64,000 bases of DNA from Crocinitomicaceae bacterium (lineage in GTDB: Bacteria > Bacteroidota > Bacteroidia > Flavobacteriales_D > Crocinitomicaceae): the NCBI GenBank assembly GCA_024643545.1, contig JAHEMR010000004.1, positions 296,936 through 360,935 on the forward strand. Direction: 5' to 3'. The notes below the pieces were generated by a model, which was given only the letters and a program-made list of their open reading frames with translations, was not told the DNA's origin and searched no databases. The translations under genes were made by a program, and so were the position numbers. Shown piece by piece: positions 52,585-61,979 of this stretch (position 1 is the stretch's first letter; each line of letters opens with the position of its first letter).

Positions 52585-53652
52585 ATGACGCCAAAATTTC
52601 ATTCTCTTCAGATAAAAAACATACGCAAAGAGACCAAAAGCTGTGTTTCAATTAGTTTTGAAATACCGAAAGAATTACAAAGTGATTTTCAATACCGATC
52701 CGGACAATACCTTACTTTGAGAAGTCAAATAAACAGTGAAGATGTGAGAAGGTCGTATTCGTTATGCTCCTCCCCTTCCGATCATGAGTGGCGCGTTGCC
52801 ATAAAACAAGTTGAGAACGGAAAGTTTTCAACTTATGCACTGAACGAGTTGAAGGAAGGTGACTTTTTAGATGTCATGAATCCTATGGGGAATTTCAAAT
52901 TGGAAACAGATGCGCATCATAGTAAATCGTATGTGTTATTTGCCGCAGGAAGTGGTGTTACGCCAATATTCTCCATTGCAAAATCTATTTTAAGGGAAGA
53001 GCCCCAAAGCCATGTTACCATGTTCTATGGTAATCAAGGTTTTTCAGAAGTTATTTTTCGTGAGGAACTCGAAAACCTCAAAAATGAATTTTTAAATCGC
53101 TTTTGCCTCGTGCACCTTTTTTCTAGAGAGAACTTGGGAAATGCCATTCAAAAAGGACGCATTGATGAGCAAAAATCCCTAGATCTTTTCAAAGCCTTTT
53201 TGCAAAACGAACAAATCGACGACGTGTTTATTTGTGGTCCAGAACAGATGATTTTAGATGTCAAAGCAGCGATGACCATTAAAGGTATTCCTGCCAACAA
53301 CATTCACTTTGAATTATTTCATTCTGGAGCATCCAAAACAGCGAAACCAATCGGCCATTTGGGAGAGCAACTCGCAACGAATGTTACGGTAATTATGGAC
53401 GATGATGCCGTTTCTTTTGCATTGGATTCAAATGGAATGACGATTTTAGACGCCGCATACAAAGCCGGTTCAGACGTTCCATATGCCTGTAAAGGTGGTG
53501 TTTGTTGTACCTGTAAAGCGAAGGTTTTAAAAGGAACCGTTCGCATGGATTTGAATTATGCTTTAACCCCGGAAGAGGTAGAAGCTGGATATATATTAAC
53601 ATGTCAAGCGCATCCTACGAGCGAGGAAGTACTTGTATCATTTGACGACTAA
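52585..53652 (+). CDS. paaE: PaaE-like phenylacetyl-CoA epoxidase reductase (copy 1)
   Basis: 355 residues. FAD-binding RxYS motif (VRRSYSLCSSP), NAD(P)-binding AAGSGVTPIFSIAK and VFICGPEQMI, and a C-terminal plant-type [2Fe-2S] domain C-K-G-G-V-C-C-T-C with the fourth Cys in YILTCQAHPT. It would pass electrons from NAD(P)H to the PaaAC diiron centre. Divergent from paaABCD rather than in line with it, which is unusual. Confidence 0.9.
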   Translation: MTPKFHSLQIKNIRKETKSCVSISFEIPKELQSDFQYRSGQYLTLRSQINSEDVRRSYSLCSSPSDHEWRVAIKQVENGKFSTYALNELKEGDFLDVMNPMGNFKLETDAHHSKSYVLFAAGSGVTPIFSIAKSILREEPQSHVTMFYGNQGFSEVIFREELENLKNEFLNRFCLVHLFSRENLGNAIQKGRIDEQKSLDLFKAFLQNEQIDDVFICGPEQMILDVKAAMTIKGIPANNIHFELFHSGASKTAKPIGHLGEQLATNVTVIMDDDAVSFALDSNGMTILDAAYKAGSDVPYACKGGVCCTCKAKVLKGTVRMDLNYALTPEEVEAGYILTCQAHPTSEEVLVSFDD

Positions 53653-53654
53653 AC

Positions 53655-54725
53655 ATGGGGATCTTCGATCGATTTAAGAAAAGTGAAAAACCGGAAACAG
53701 TAAGTAGAGGTTTTTACGACATCAAGGTGAAGGAATTAATTCATCTAAACAAAGATGCAGTTCAGGTTTCATTCGAAATTCCTGCTAATTTACAGAATGA
53801 ATTTACGTTCACGCCAGGACAATACATCAACTTAGAAGTGATGATCAATGGAAAGAAAGAACGTCGTTCCTATTCCATTTGTAGTGGACCCAATGAGCCA
53901 ATTGCTGTTGCAGTAAAAAGAGTTGACCAAGGAGTTGTTTCTAATTTCTTGAATGATCAAACATCCACAGAATTCCCCATTTGGATAGCGAAACCGGAAG
54001 GAAACTTTAAATTAGATCCAAACTCGAAGAACCTTGTTTGCATCGCCGCTGGAAGTGGAATTACTCCCATCCTTTCAATGGCAAAACACATGAACGCTAC
54101 GTCAAAAATGCAGTTGTTTTATGGAAGTAAATCTAAATCAACCATTTTGTTTGAAACAGAACTAGCGGAAATTCAAGGTCTAGTTTGCACCCATTTCTTA
54201 AGTCAAGAAGAAAGCGATGGTTATGCGTTCGGGCGCCTTACCAAAGATCGATTCACCGAAAAAATCAAGGAAAATCTATCGTTACTGCAAGCGGATGCGT
54301 TTTACATTTGTGGTCCAAACGGACTTGTAGAAGAAATGCAAGCTTGCTTACATTTCTTTGGGGTTTCCAAGGATAAAATCCATGTGGAATTGTTTACCCC
54401 TGTTGAAGCGAAAGCAACAACATCTGAAACGAATGATTTTCAGGGCGAAAGCAATGTCAAAGTTATGATTGACGGGGAAACTGCATCATTCACCATGAAA
54501 GGAGAGCAACACAGTGTATTGGAACTTGCGGAGAAAAATGGACTAGACGCTCCTTACTCATGTCGTGGAGGAGTATGTTGCTCTTGTCGTGCAAAAGTAT
54601 TAAAAGGCACTGCCAAAATGCGCTCCAACTTCTCCTTGACGGATGAAGAAGTGAAAAACGGATACATTTTAACATGCCAAGCTTTCCCAACAAGCTCCGA
54701 ATTAATTGTAAGCTTCGATGAGTAA
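53655..54725 (+). CDS. PaaE-like reductase (copy 2)
   Basis: 356 residues, same domain order: RRSYSICSGP, AAGSGITPILSMAK, YICGPNGLVEE, and the iron-sulfur block C-R-G-G-V-C-C-S-C ending YILTCQAFPTSSELIVSFDE. An extra N-terminal charged segment (MGIFDRFKKSEKPETVS) is absent in copy 1. Two bases after copy 1. Tandem duplicates with strong C-terminal identity; one may serve another oxygenase or respond to different electron donors. Confidence 0.85.
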   Translation: MGIFDRFKKSEKPETVSRGFYDIKVKELIHLNKDAVQVSFEIPANLQNEFTFTPGQYINLEVMINGKKERRSYSICSGPNEPIAVAVKRVDQGVVSNFLNDQTSTEFPIWIAKPEGNFKLDPNSKNLVCIAAGSGITPILSMAKHMNATSKMQLFYGSKSKSTILFETELAEIQGLVCTHFLSQEESDGYAFGRLTKDRFTEKIKENLSLLQADAFYICGPNGLVEEMQACLHFFGVSKDKIHVELFTPVEAKATTSETNDFQGESNVKVMIDGETASFTMKGEQHSVLELAEKNGLDAPYSCRGGVCCSCRAKVLKGTAKMRSNFSLTDEEVKNGYILTCQAFPTSSELIVSFDE

Positions 54726-55404
54726 ACACATAGTCGTTGTAGGTGCCAGCCGAGGAATTGGTGCCGCGTTGGTGAAACAATACGCACAGAACCCCGATCA
54801 TACCGTGTATGCGTTTGCACGTAACATCGATCGCATGAATTCCCTTTTTACCGAAAAAAATGTTCAGTGTTTTCAATTAGATCTTGCGTCAAACATTAAA
54901 GAACAATTCGATCAATTTTCGGATAAACTTCCCAAGATTGATGTGCTCATCGAAAATGCTGGATTCTTGGTGAACAAACCATTTACAGAGTTAAGCCACA
55001 AGGATATTTCTACCTCATACCAAGTAAATGTCATCGGAGTTATGGAGAATATCCAATGCTTTTTACCGAAATTAAATCCAGAAGGATCTCACATTGTGAA
55101 CATCAGTTCCATGGGTGGATTCCAAGGAAGTATGAAATTTGCAGGATTAGCGGCTTATTCTACTTCAAAAGCAGCGCTTTGTTCCTTTACAGAATTGTTT
55201 GCTGAAGAATATAAAGAAACAACGATAAAAATGAATTGCCTTTGTTTAGGTGCGGTTCAAACGGAAATGTTGGAACAGGCCTTCCCAGGTTATCAAGCAC
55301 CGCTTTCTCCGGCACAGATGGCTACTTTTATTGAAGATTTTTCATTGAATGCACATCGTTACCTAAATGGAAAGATTATTCCAGTATCCTTAACCAATCC
55401 ATAA
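54718..55404 (+). CDS. Short-chain dehydrogenase/reductase
   Basis: 228 residues. Rossmann motif VVGASRGIGAAL, NAG motif (IENAGFLVNK), catalytic Ser in VNISSMGG and Y-x-x-x-K in AYSTSKAAL. Start overlaps the second PaaE-like gene by 8 bases, so it is co-translated. Substrate unknown; context suggests a CoA-thioester or aromatic intermediate (inference). Confidence 0.88.
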   Translation: MSKHIVVVGASRGIGAALVKQYAQNPDHTVYAFARNIDRMNSLFTEKNVQCFQLDLASNIKEQFDQFSDKLPKIDVLIENAGFLVNKPFTELSHKDISTSYQVNVIGVMENIQCFLPKLNPEGSHIVNISSMGGFQGSMKFAGLAAYSTSKAALCSFTELFAEEYKETTIKMNCLCLGAVQTEMLEQAFPGYQAPLSPAQMATFIEDFSLNAHRYLNGKIIPVSLTNP

Positions 55405-55427
55405 TCGTTTTCAACAAGCAAATTTCG

Positions 55428-55435
55428 TATATTCG
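55428..55435 (+). promoter_or_regulatory. -7-like box before the PorP gene
   Basis: TATATTCG, one mismatch from TAnnTTTG, 16 bases before the ATG; the same variant precedes the PPIase gene at 7963. Confidence 0.35.
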
Positions 55436-55451
55436 TCTTGCCTAGCTTGCT

Positions 55452-56435
55452 ATGAAACATGTTTTAATCCTCTTTTTTTTAATCCAAGGTTCCTTTTTAA
55501 TGGGACAGGATATTCATTGGACGCAATTCAATGATAATCCCTTGTATCAAAATCCGGGAAATGCAGGCGCGTTCAAAGAGGATCTTCGCTTCATCGCAAA
55601 TTACCGAAATCAATGGCGGAGTGTCACCGTTCCTTTCAGTACGAGTTCCTTTTCTGTTGACTCCAAATACAAGAATTTTGGACTGGGATTTCTAGGTTCC
55701 CACGATCAAGTTGGTGATGGAAAATTAAGTACCCTTGAAGGACAAGCAAACGTAAGTTACTCTTTGAAATTTGACAAACTTCCTAATCATTCCTTTCATC
55801 CTGGACTAAACCTAGGTTTCAATTACCGTCAAGTGAATTGGGACCTACTTTACTTTGATAACCAGTATAACGGGTATGTTTTTAATCCTAATGCTCCAAC
55901 AAATGAATCCTTCCAAAGTGCTTCAAAAATGAATTTTTCTTTTGGTCTTGGTGTAATCGATGATTGGAAATGGAATGATCAATGGACCTTTCATTCCGGG
56001 ATTTCGTGTTTTAACCTAAACAGGCCCAACCAAGGGTTTTATAATGAGGTCATTCTTCGCGATGTTCGCTGGAATATTTTTACGAAAGCAAGTTATCTTT
56101 TAAATTCGGATTGGACCATTCAACCAAGTTTTCAATGGAGCAAACAAGGAGTATATCGTGAACTCATGTTAGGTGGACTTGCGCGTTATACATTTTCTCC
56201 TCGCGAGAAAATCCAGTTTTATGGTGGACTATGGTGGCGAAATAAAGATGCCATCGCTCTAAATTTAGGCTATGAAAAAGGCCCAATGTATGTTGGGATA
56301 AGTTACGACATCAATTATTCGAAGTTAGTACCTGCAAGCAACGCTCGTGGTGGATTTGAATTATCTTTCAAATATGTTATAAGCCGATTTAAACCGAAAC
56401 AAATCATTCATCGCGTATGTCCAGATTTTATCTAA
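55452..56435 (+). CDS. PorP/SprF family type IX secretion protein
   Basis: 327 residues. Signal peptide then the family start QDIHWTQFNDNPLYQNPGNAGAF, FIANYRNQWRSVTVPFSTSSFS, and the long barrel (LGFGLGVIDDWKW, WTIQPSFQWSKQGVYRELMLGG). PorP/SprF-like barrels act at the outer-membrane end of T9SS, often as partners of specific large adhesins. The next gene overlaps it by 19 bases. Confidence 0.92.
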   Translation: MKHVLILFFLIQGSFLMGQDIHWTQFNDNPLYQNPGNAGAFKEDLRFIANYRNQWRSVTVPFSTSSFSVDSKYKNFGLGFLGSHDQVGDGKLSTLEGQANVSYSLKFDKLPNHSFHPGLNLGFNYRQVNWDLLYFDNQYNGYVFNPNAPTNESFQSASKMNFSFGLGVIDDWKWNDQWTFHSGISCFNLNRPNQGFYNEVILRDVRWNIFTKASYLLNSDWTIQPSFQWSKQGVYRELMLGGLARYTFSPREKIQFYGGLWWRNKDAIALNLGYEKGPMYVGISYDINYSKLVPASNARGGFELSFKYVISRFKPKQIIHRVCPDFI

Positions 56436-58345
56436 TCGGTCTTGTTCTCCTACCGTTGTTTAGTTTGGGTCAAGTCAAATTAAAAGATGTACTTGCTTTC
56501 GGAGACCAGCAATTTCAAAAAGGTGACTACTATTACGCCCTTGATTATTACCAACAAGCTTTGATATTAGATCCCAACAGCATTGATTTGGTTTGGAAAA
56601 TAGCCGAAACAAACAGGGCGTATAAAGACTATGTGAAAGCAGAAAAATACTACTCCATCGTTTATTCGAAAGATGAAGATGCAGAAAAATATCCCGATGC
56701 CATCCTTTACTATTCTTTGATGCAAAAACAGAATGGGAAATACAAAGAGGCACTCGAACACTTTAAAACGGCTAAAAAATTATTTTCAGAAGATAAATCG
56801 AGTTTTCGCTATAAAAAGGCAGCACAAGAAGTAGAATCAACAAATTGGGCGCTGAAACAATGGAAACTTGGTCCAGATTTGGGCATTCAACTAGGTCCAC
56901 TGACGGAAAACATCAATTCCTATGATGCCGAATTTGGTCATACTGTTCAAGACGGTAAATTGTATTTCTCCGCTTTGAAGGCAGATTCTACGGACGAGGA
57001 ATTGCAAGAGGTTTACACGAAAACCTATCATACGGCACTTTATGAAGTTTCTCTTCAAAACAAAGACAGTGTTTCAAAAAAATTAACTGAATTGATTCCT
57101 TCCGGCCGAAGTATTGGAAATGGAAGTTTTTCTACGGGACAAGATTTTTTCTACAGTGTTTGTACAGATAAAGATTTCAACTATTCATGTGCCATCGAAT
57201 TCAGTAAAAAGCAAGCAAACGGTACATGGAGCGCATTAGATTCCTTAAATGAACTTGTGAATGAAATTGGCGCAAATACCACCATGCCACACCTATCAAA
57301 ATTGGATGATCAAGACGTGCTTTTTTTTGCGTCGAATCGAACAGGGACTAAAGGTGGAATGGATATTTGGTATGCCTTTCTAGACAAGGATTGGAAACCA
57401 GTTTCAGTAACAAATGTTTTACCGATTAATTCCTTAGAAAATGACTTGTCTCCTTGGTTTGACACCATCGAACAACGCTTGTATTTCTCATCGAGTTGGC
57501 ACCAAGGATTCGGAGGGCAAGATGTGTTTTATAGTGAGTATCGAGCTGGAAAATTTGGTCCTCCAATTAATGTTGGCTTACCAATAAATAGTCCAGCAGC
57601 CGATCAATATTATTTCCAATCAGGCGATTCCACTTTTGTATCTTCCAATCGACTTGGAAGTTTATATGCGAAGAATCCAACCTGTTGTAGCGATATTTAT
57701 GTAGCTGAAATTCCTCGAAGAAAACCGATCAAATCAAATTCGGATAGAGAGACTACTCTTGAAATTGTCAAATTACCAATCCAACTGTATTTCGAAAATG
57801 ATCAACCTGATGCAAATACGACCTCTGATTTCACCGAACTAAGTTACACGGATTCTTACCTTAAATATCAAGCTAAATTCGAGGAGTACAAAACAAAAGT
57901 TGGTTTGCAACGCGATTCCATTCAAGCTCAAAAGGCAACTAGTGACTTAAATACCTTTTTTAATGAAGAGGTAAAGAAAGGACATGACGATCTTAATCGT
58001 TTTACTGAGCAAGTTTGGAACGAATTGCAAAAAGGGAATCAAGTTCAATTAATGGTGCGCGGATTCGCGAGTCCACTTGCCAAGACGGATTACAATGTGC
58101 ATTTAACAAAACGTCGTATTCATTCTTTAAAGAATTACTTTGAAGAAATCCAACAAGGAAGATTCGGTGCATATATGCTTGGTGATCATCCACGTTTAGA
58201 ATTCATTGAAGTTCCAATGGGTGAAAATGAAGCGAATAAAAAAACGAGTGATGATTTTTATGATCAAAAAAACTCCGTTTATTCCAAAGAAGCGTCACAA
58301 GAACGTCGAATTGAAATCATCGAGTTACGCATTATACAAAAGTAA
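56417..58345 (+). CDS. TPR-PD40-OmpA protein, PorE-like
   Basis: 642 residues. Signal peptide, TPR units at about 20-150 (GDYYYALDYYQQALILDPNS, GKYKEALEHFKTAKKLF), a WD40-like PD40 beta-propeller (DDQDVLFFASNRTGTKGGMDIWYA, EQRLYFSSSWHQGFGGQDVFYSE, SGDSTFVSSNRLGSLYA), and a C-terminal OmpA-like domain (VQLMVRGFASPLAKTDYNVHL, RRIHSLKNYFEEIQ, SQERRIEIIELRI). The OmpA motif is degenerate. Same layout as T9SS PorE/peptidoglycan-tethering proteins. 19-base overlap with the PorP gene. Confidence 0.87.
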   Translation: MSRFYLIGLVLLPLFSLGQVKLKDVLAFGDQQFQKGDYYYALDYYQQALILDPNSIDLVWKIAETNRAYKDYVKAEKYYSIVYSKDEDAEKYPDAILYYSLMQKQNGKYKEALEHFKTAKKLFSEDKSSFRYKKAAQEVESTNWALKQWKLGPDLGIQLGPLTENINSYDAEFGHTVQDGKLYFSALKADSTDEELQEVYTKTYHTALYEVSLQNKDSVSKKLTELIPSGRSIGNGSFSTGQDFFYSVCTDKDFNYSCAIEFSKKQANGTWSALDSLNELVNEIGANTTMPHLSKLDDQDVLFFASNRTGTKGGMDIWYAFLDKDWKPVSVTNVLPINSLENDLSPWFDTIEQRLYFSSSWHQGFGGQDVFYSEYRAGKFGPPINVGLPINSPAADQYYFQSGDSTFVSSNRLGSLYAKNPTCCSDIYVAEIPRRKPIKSNSDRETTLEIVKLPIQLYFENDQPDANTTSDFTELSYTDSYLKYQAKFEEYKTKVGLQRDSIQAQKATSDLNTFFNEEVKKGHDDLNRFTEQVWNELQKGNQVQLMVRGFASPLAKTDYNVHLTKRRIHSLKNYFEEIQQGRFGAYMLGDHPRLEFIEVPMGENEANKKTSDDFYDQKNSVYSKEASQERRIEIIELRIIQK

Positions 58346-59491
58346 GTGGAAGAAATTAAACAAAATTCTAGGGTTCAATTCATCGATTTCGGAAGAAGTG
58401 TAGCGATTTGCATGATGTTACAGGGACATTTTATTTCCATGAGTTATGTGAATTATGACTTCTACATGGACGAGATTTTCAAAAACGGTCATTCTAGCAA
58501 TCTACTTTTTAACGCATGGGGATTTATGCGGGGATTAACGGCGCCATTATTTTTCACCATATCCGGAACGGTATTTAGCTTCTTGCTGCACCTACAGTTA
58601 AGAAAGAGTGACGCGGTGCAATTTTGGCATTTAAAAAGGGTTAAAAAAGGCATAAAACGAGGTTTGATGTTATTGCTCATCGGGTACGTAATTCAAATTA
58701 ATTTTAAATACATTGCCTATTATTTTCAAGGAAATGTTAATCCGCATTTCTATACCTTTCATGTACTTCAATGCATTGGATTAAGCATTTTAGCATTGAT
58801 TTTCACGACCTTTCTCGGATTCAAAGTAAAGGCTTCCTATCATTGGCTTTATGCTCTGCTCGGTATTTGTTTATTCGCGGGAACCTTTTTTATTCGATCA
58901 ACAGAGGATTACTTACCTTACCATTTTCCAGTGTTCATTCAAAACATGATTCAAGGTCCGGAAACAGAATTCTCGGTATTTCCTTGGATGGGCTTTGTCT
59001 TTATGGGAGGGGCATTTGGGTCCTTACTGGCGCGCTATTCTATTCATGAAGACAAGAAAAAACTCATCAAATTTACTTTACTCTTTTCCATCGCAAGTTT
59101 TTCATTAGGTTGGATCTTTACGGTGTTGTCATGGTATACTCCACAATTTCAACAATCAACGCATCCTCAAAATTTATGGTATTTTGATCGATTGGGTTTT
59201 GTTTTTCTTCTTTTCACCTTGTTTATTCCAATGGCAGAGTGGAAAAAAGCCAAACATCCATTGTTCCTAGGAATGGGTCAAAATACATTCTTTGTTTATG
59301 TTTCCCACGCCATTTTATTATACGGAGCTTTTATCGGTTATAGTTTGAGAGATCTATTACAAGCAAGGTTATCTGGGATAAGCTCCATCATTGGTGCCAT
59401 ACTATTTCTCGTGTTTTTTGCTTTACTGGTAAAGTATTTGCCAAACATTAGCGCATTCTTTCGTAACTTTCGAGCGAAATTAAAATCATGA
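58346..59491 (+). CDS. HGSNAT/DUF1624-like membrane acyltransferase (copy 1)
   Basis: 381 residues, GTG start directly after the stop of the previous gene. Ten or so membrane helices. The N-terminal signature RVQFIDFGRSVAICMMLQGHF, with the conserved Arg-Asp-Arg and His, matches heparan-alpha-glucosaminide N-acetyltransferase/DUF1624 proteins that move acetyl from cytosolic acetyl-CoA to a sugar outside. Other blocks: GLTAPLFFTISGTVFSFLL, FVHVLQC-type FHVLQCIGLSI, FPWMGFVFMGGAFGSLL. Substrate unknown, perhaps a surface glycan or lipoprotein. Confidence 0.8.
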   Translation: MEEIKQNSRVQFIDFGRSVAICMMLQGHFISMSYVNYDFYMDEIFKNGHSSNLLFNAWGFMRGLTAPLFFTISGTVFSFLLHLQLRKSDAVQFWHLKRVKKGIKRGLMLLLIGYVIQINFKYIAYYFQGNVNPHFYTFHVLQCIGLSILALIFTTFLGFKVKASYHWLYALLGICLFAGTFFIRSTEDYLPYHFPVFIQNMIQGPETEFSVFPWMGFVFMGGAFGSLLARYSIHEDKKKLIKFTLLFSIASFSLGWIFTVLSWYTPQFQQSTHPQNLWYFDRLGFVFLLFTLFIPMAEWKKAKHPLFLGMGQNTFFVYVSHAILLYGAFIGYSLRDLLQARLSGISSIIGAILFLVFFALLVKYLPNISAFFRNFRAKLKS

Positions 59492-60606
59492 GTCAAGCAA
59501 TTACATCGGAAAATAATTCTTCCAAACAGCGTCTGTATTTTATCGATATTGCGCGTTCCATTGCCATCTTACTCATGCTTGAAGGTCATTTTGTACATGA
59601 TAGCTTGGCCTTGGATTTAAGAGATGAATCTAATTCCATTTATTATTATTGGAAGTTTATTAGAGGATTTACCTCCCCAGTTTTTTTAACGGTAACAGGA
59701 ATTGTATTTACCTACCTATTATTGGGGAATGATCACACACCTTTCTGGAAGAATCAACGTGTAAGAAAAGGACTCAAGCGTGTTGTAGAACTCCTTTTTT
59801 GGGGATATTTATTGCAGTATTACGCATTTCACGTACTTCAGTGCATTGGAATAGGTATTTTGACCATTATAACTATTTATGGGATATCGCGGTTAATCAA
59901 AGTCATTCCCTTATGGATTTACTATGCTGTTGCCGGAGTTTTACTTTTCTCAAGTTACCTATACTTTGGACTTTTACCCGAAGGACAATATTGGCCGAAA
60001 CATGCACCCGAATTTATTCAGAACATTTTTCATGGAAAACACTCGTTATTTCCATTAACACCGCACATGGGATATACCATGTTTGGAGCAATGATTGGTG
60101 TTATTTTATTTCATGCGAAGGAAAAAGTAAAGACACCTAGATTTATTCTGGCTGGATTCTCTCTCGGTTTATTCTTGTTCCTGTTTATCAAGAAATGCCT
60201 TCTATTATTGAGTGAAATATCCCTGTTTGACAATGCACCAATTTATCGAATGGACTGGTTATTTGAAAAACTTGGCGTGGTTTTCATGGTGCTATCGGTG
60301 CTATTGGCACTTGAAACGTATGTATTGAAAATTAAAAAGTCCAACCTATTTTTAAAAGTTGGACAAAGTACATTAAGTATTTACATCATTCACATGATTG
60401 TACTTTATGGCAGTCTTACAGGAAGAGGTTTGACTCATTATTTCCATGAACGACTCAACGCATACCAAATAGTGCCTTACACCCTTTTATTTGTGCTTTC
60501 TTTCGTGGTTTTTGCCTATTTCTTGGATCACATTCGAAACGGCTTAGCATTCGTGCTTGTTCCATTGAAGAAACTCACCAATCGACTATTTTTAATTTTT
60601 GACTAA
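59488..60606 (+). CDS. HGSNAT/DUF1624-like membrane acyltransferase (copy 2)
   Basis: 372 residues, overlapping copy 1 by 4 bases (ATGA). Same signature RLYFIDIARSIAILLMLEGHFV, GFTSPVFLTVTGIVFTYLL, FHVLQCIGIGILT, PHMGYTMFGAMIGV. Clearly paralogous to copy 1, with shared spacing of motifs but diverged sequence. The pair may act in sequence or as a heteromer (inference). Confidence 0.8.
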   Translation: MSQAITSENNSSKQRLYFIDIARSIAILLMLEGHFVHDSLALDLRDESNSIYYYWKFIRGFTSPVFLTVTGIVFTYLLLGNDHTPFWKNQRVRKGLKRVVELLFWGYLLQYYAFHVLQCIGIGILTIITIYGISRLIKVIPLWIYYAVAGVLLFSSYLYFGLLPEGQYWPKHAPEFIQNIFHGKHSLFPLTPHMGYTMFGAMIGVILFHAKEKVKTPRFILAGFSLGLFLFLFIKKCLLLLSEISLFDNAPIYRMDWLFEKLGVVFMVLSVLLALETYVLKIKKSNLFLKVGQSTLSIYIIHMIVLYGSLTGRGLTHYFHERLNAYQIVPYTLLFVLSFVVFAYFLDHIRNGLAFVLVPLKKLTNRLFLIFD

Positions 60607-61580
60607 AGGATTACTTTTTTCTTTATAATCCTTTCTCCACAACTATCTTGAATTGTTACAATAATTGTATACGTGCCTGGCTTGAGGTAAGAATGCTCCG
60701 TTTCAAAAAGATCTGATGATTTTCCATCACCAAAATTCCATTTTATACTTTTAGCTTTTGGAAAATTAGCAGTACAGTTCACTATATACTTTCCATTTTT
60801 ATTCGATGATTTTACGGTTACTATGTTGCGCTGAAGCAAGTAACGGTTCATATTTAGATTTACAAGCGTAAATGCCGTGTTTTGGATGTACTTTGCCTCT
60901 TCAACTTTTAAATCATCTACAAACGGCGAGGATGGATTTTGCTTGAAAATGGCAGCGTAAAAACTACATGCAGCCAAATAAGAACCATATTTAGAAGGAT
61001 GTTGTAAATCCTCATTGTACAACTGAATTGAAGGATTATTTTCCTTAACGGTTTCCCATACTTTGCCCACAGGAACAATTGGAAAATCAAAAACCTTGGA
61101 TAAATGCAAATAACCTTGATGGATATGGTCACTCATAATTTGGTAAGTCGAATTTAATGAGTCATCTGCAAACCCCTGTTGATAACCCCATGTTTCATAC
61201 AACAAAATGGTGGCACACGGATTCCTTTGGTAAATACTATCGGTTATACGTTTAACGTAGGGAACAACCAAACTATCGATCGTATGGATATCGGTCGATA
61301 ATTCGCGGCTAAATCCTTGAAGAACGACATAATCCCATTTTTCGCGATTTATGTCCTGGTATAGATCCATACGTTCGCTGTGCATTTGAAAAGTATGGCT
61401 TGACTTTGCGCTCATATGAACATCTACATTGATGTTCTTTGAATGTGCCAAATCCTTAAACATCTTCGGCATATTATTGTAGTGCGTATAACTGTTGCCT
61501 ATAAACAATATCCGCATGGGCTGACTCCAAGAAAAGGAGGATACGAAAATACTCAGAAAAAACAGGATGGATTTTCCCAT
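60603..61580 (-). CDS. DUF4886 SGNH-like hydrolase with PKD domain
   Basis: 325 residues. Signal peptide, then MRILFIGNSYTHYNNMPKMFKD (GNS as block I), WDYVVLQGFSRELS, and YNEDLQHPSKYGSYLAACSFY (D-x-x-H-P block V with the catalytic Asp/His). C-terminal PKD-like domain from about 250 (IKWNFGDGKSSDLF, LKPGTYTIIVTIQDSCG). A secreted esterase/deacetylase for a glycan is plausible. Convergent, with a 4-base overlap, with the acyltransferase gene; the two could make and remove the same acyl groups (speculative). Confidence 0.83.
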   Translation of the reverse strand: MGKSILFFLSIFVSSFSWSQPMRILFIGNSYTHYNNMPKMFKDLAHSKNINVDVHMSAKSSHTFQMHSERMDLYQDINREKWDYVVLQGFSRELSTDIHTIDSLVVPYVKRITDSIYQRNPCATILLYETWGYQQGFADDSLNSTYQIMSDHIHQGYLHLSKVFDFPIVPVGKVWETVKENNPSIQLYNEDLQHPSKYGSYLAACSFYAAIFKQNPSSPFVDDLKVEEAKYIQNTAFTLVNLNMNRYLLQRNIVTVKSSNKNGKYIVNCTANFPKAKSIKWNFGDGKSSDLFETEHSYLKPGTYTIIVTIQDSCGERIIKKKVIL

Positions 61581-61589
61581 GGTTCAGAT

Positions 61590-61979
61590 TTAGAACATCT
61601 TTAACACTTCTGCCAATTTCACTAATTCTTCAGTACTAAGGCTTAATTTCTTTCGGTTAAAATTCATATCATCCATTTGATTTAATGGAATGAGGTGGAT
61701 GTGTGCATGTGGCACTTCAAGTCCTATGACCGCAACACCAATGCGTTTACAGTCAATCTTTTTCTTTAAATGTACCGCTACTTTTTTAGCAAACAACTGA
61801 AAGTCAAGGTACGATTCATCATCAATATCAAAGATGTAGTCTTGTTCCTTTTTAGGGATGACTAGTGTATGACCAGGCACAAGTGGATTGACATCCAAAA
61901 ACGCCAAAAAATGATCGTCTTCGGCGATTTTATAACAAGGGATTTCACCTTGTACGATCCGTGAAAATACAGAAGCCAT
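61590..61979 (-). CDS. HIT-family protein
   Basis: 129 residues. Nucleotide hydrolase/transferase of the histidine-triad superfamily; motif HAHIHLIPL present, plus the family start FSRIVQGEIPCYKIAEDDHFLAFLD. Overlaps the greA stop by one base (TAATG), so the pair is co-translated, a common arrangement in Bacteroidetes. Confidence 0.92.
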   Translation of the reverse strand: MASVFSRIVQGEIPCYKIAEDDHFLAFLDVNPLVPGHTLVIPKKEQDYIFDIDDESYLDFQLFAKKVAVHLKKKIDCKRIGVAVIGLEVPHAHIHLIPLNQMDDMNFNRKKLSLSTEELVKLAEVLKMF

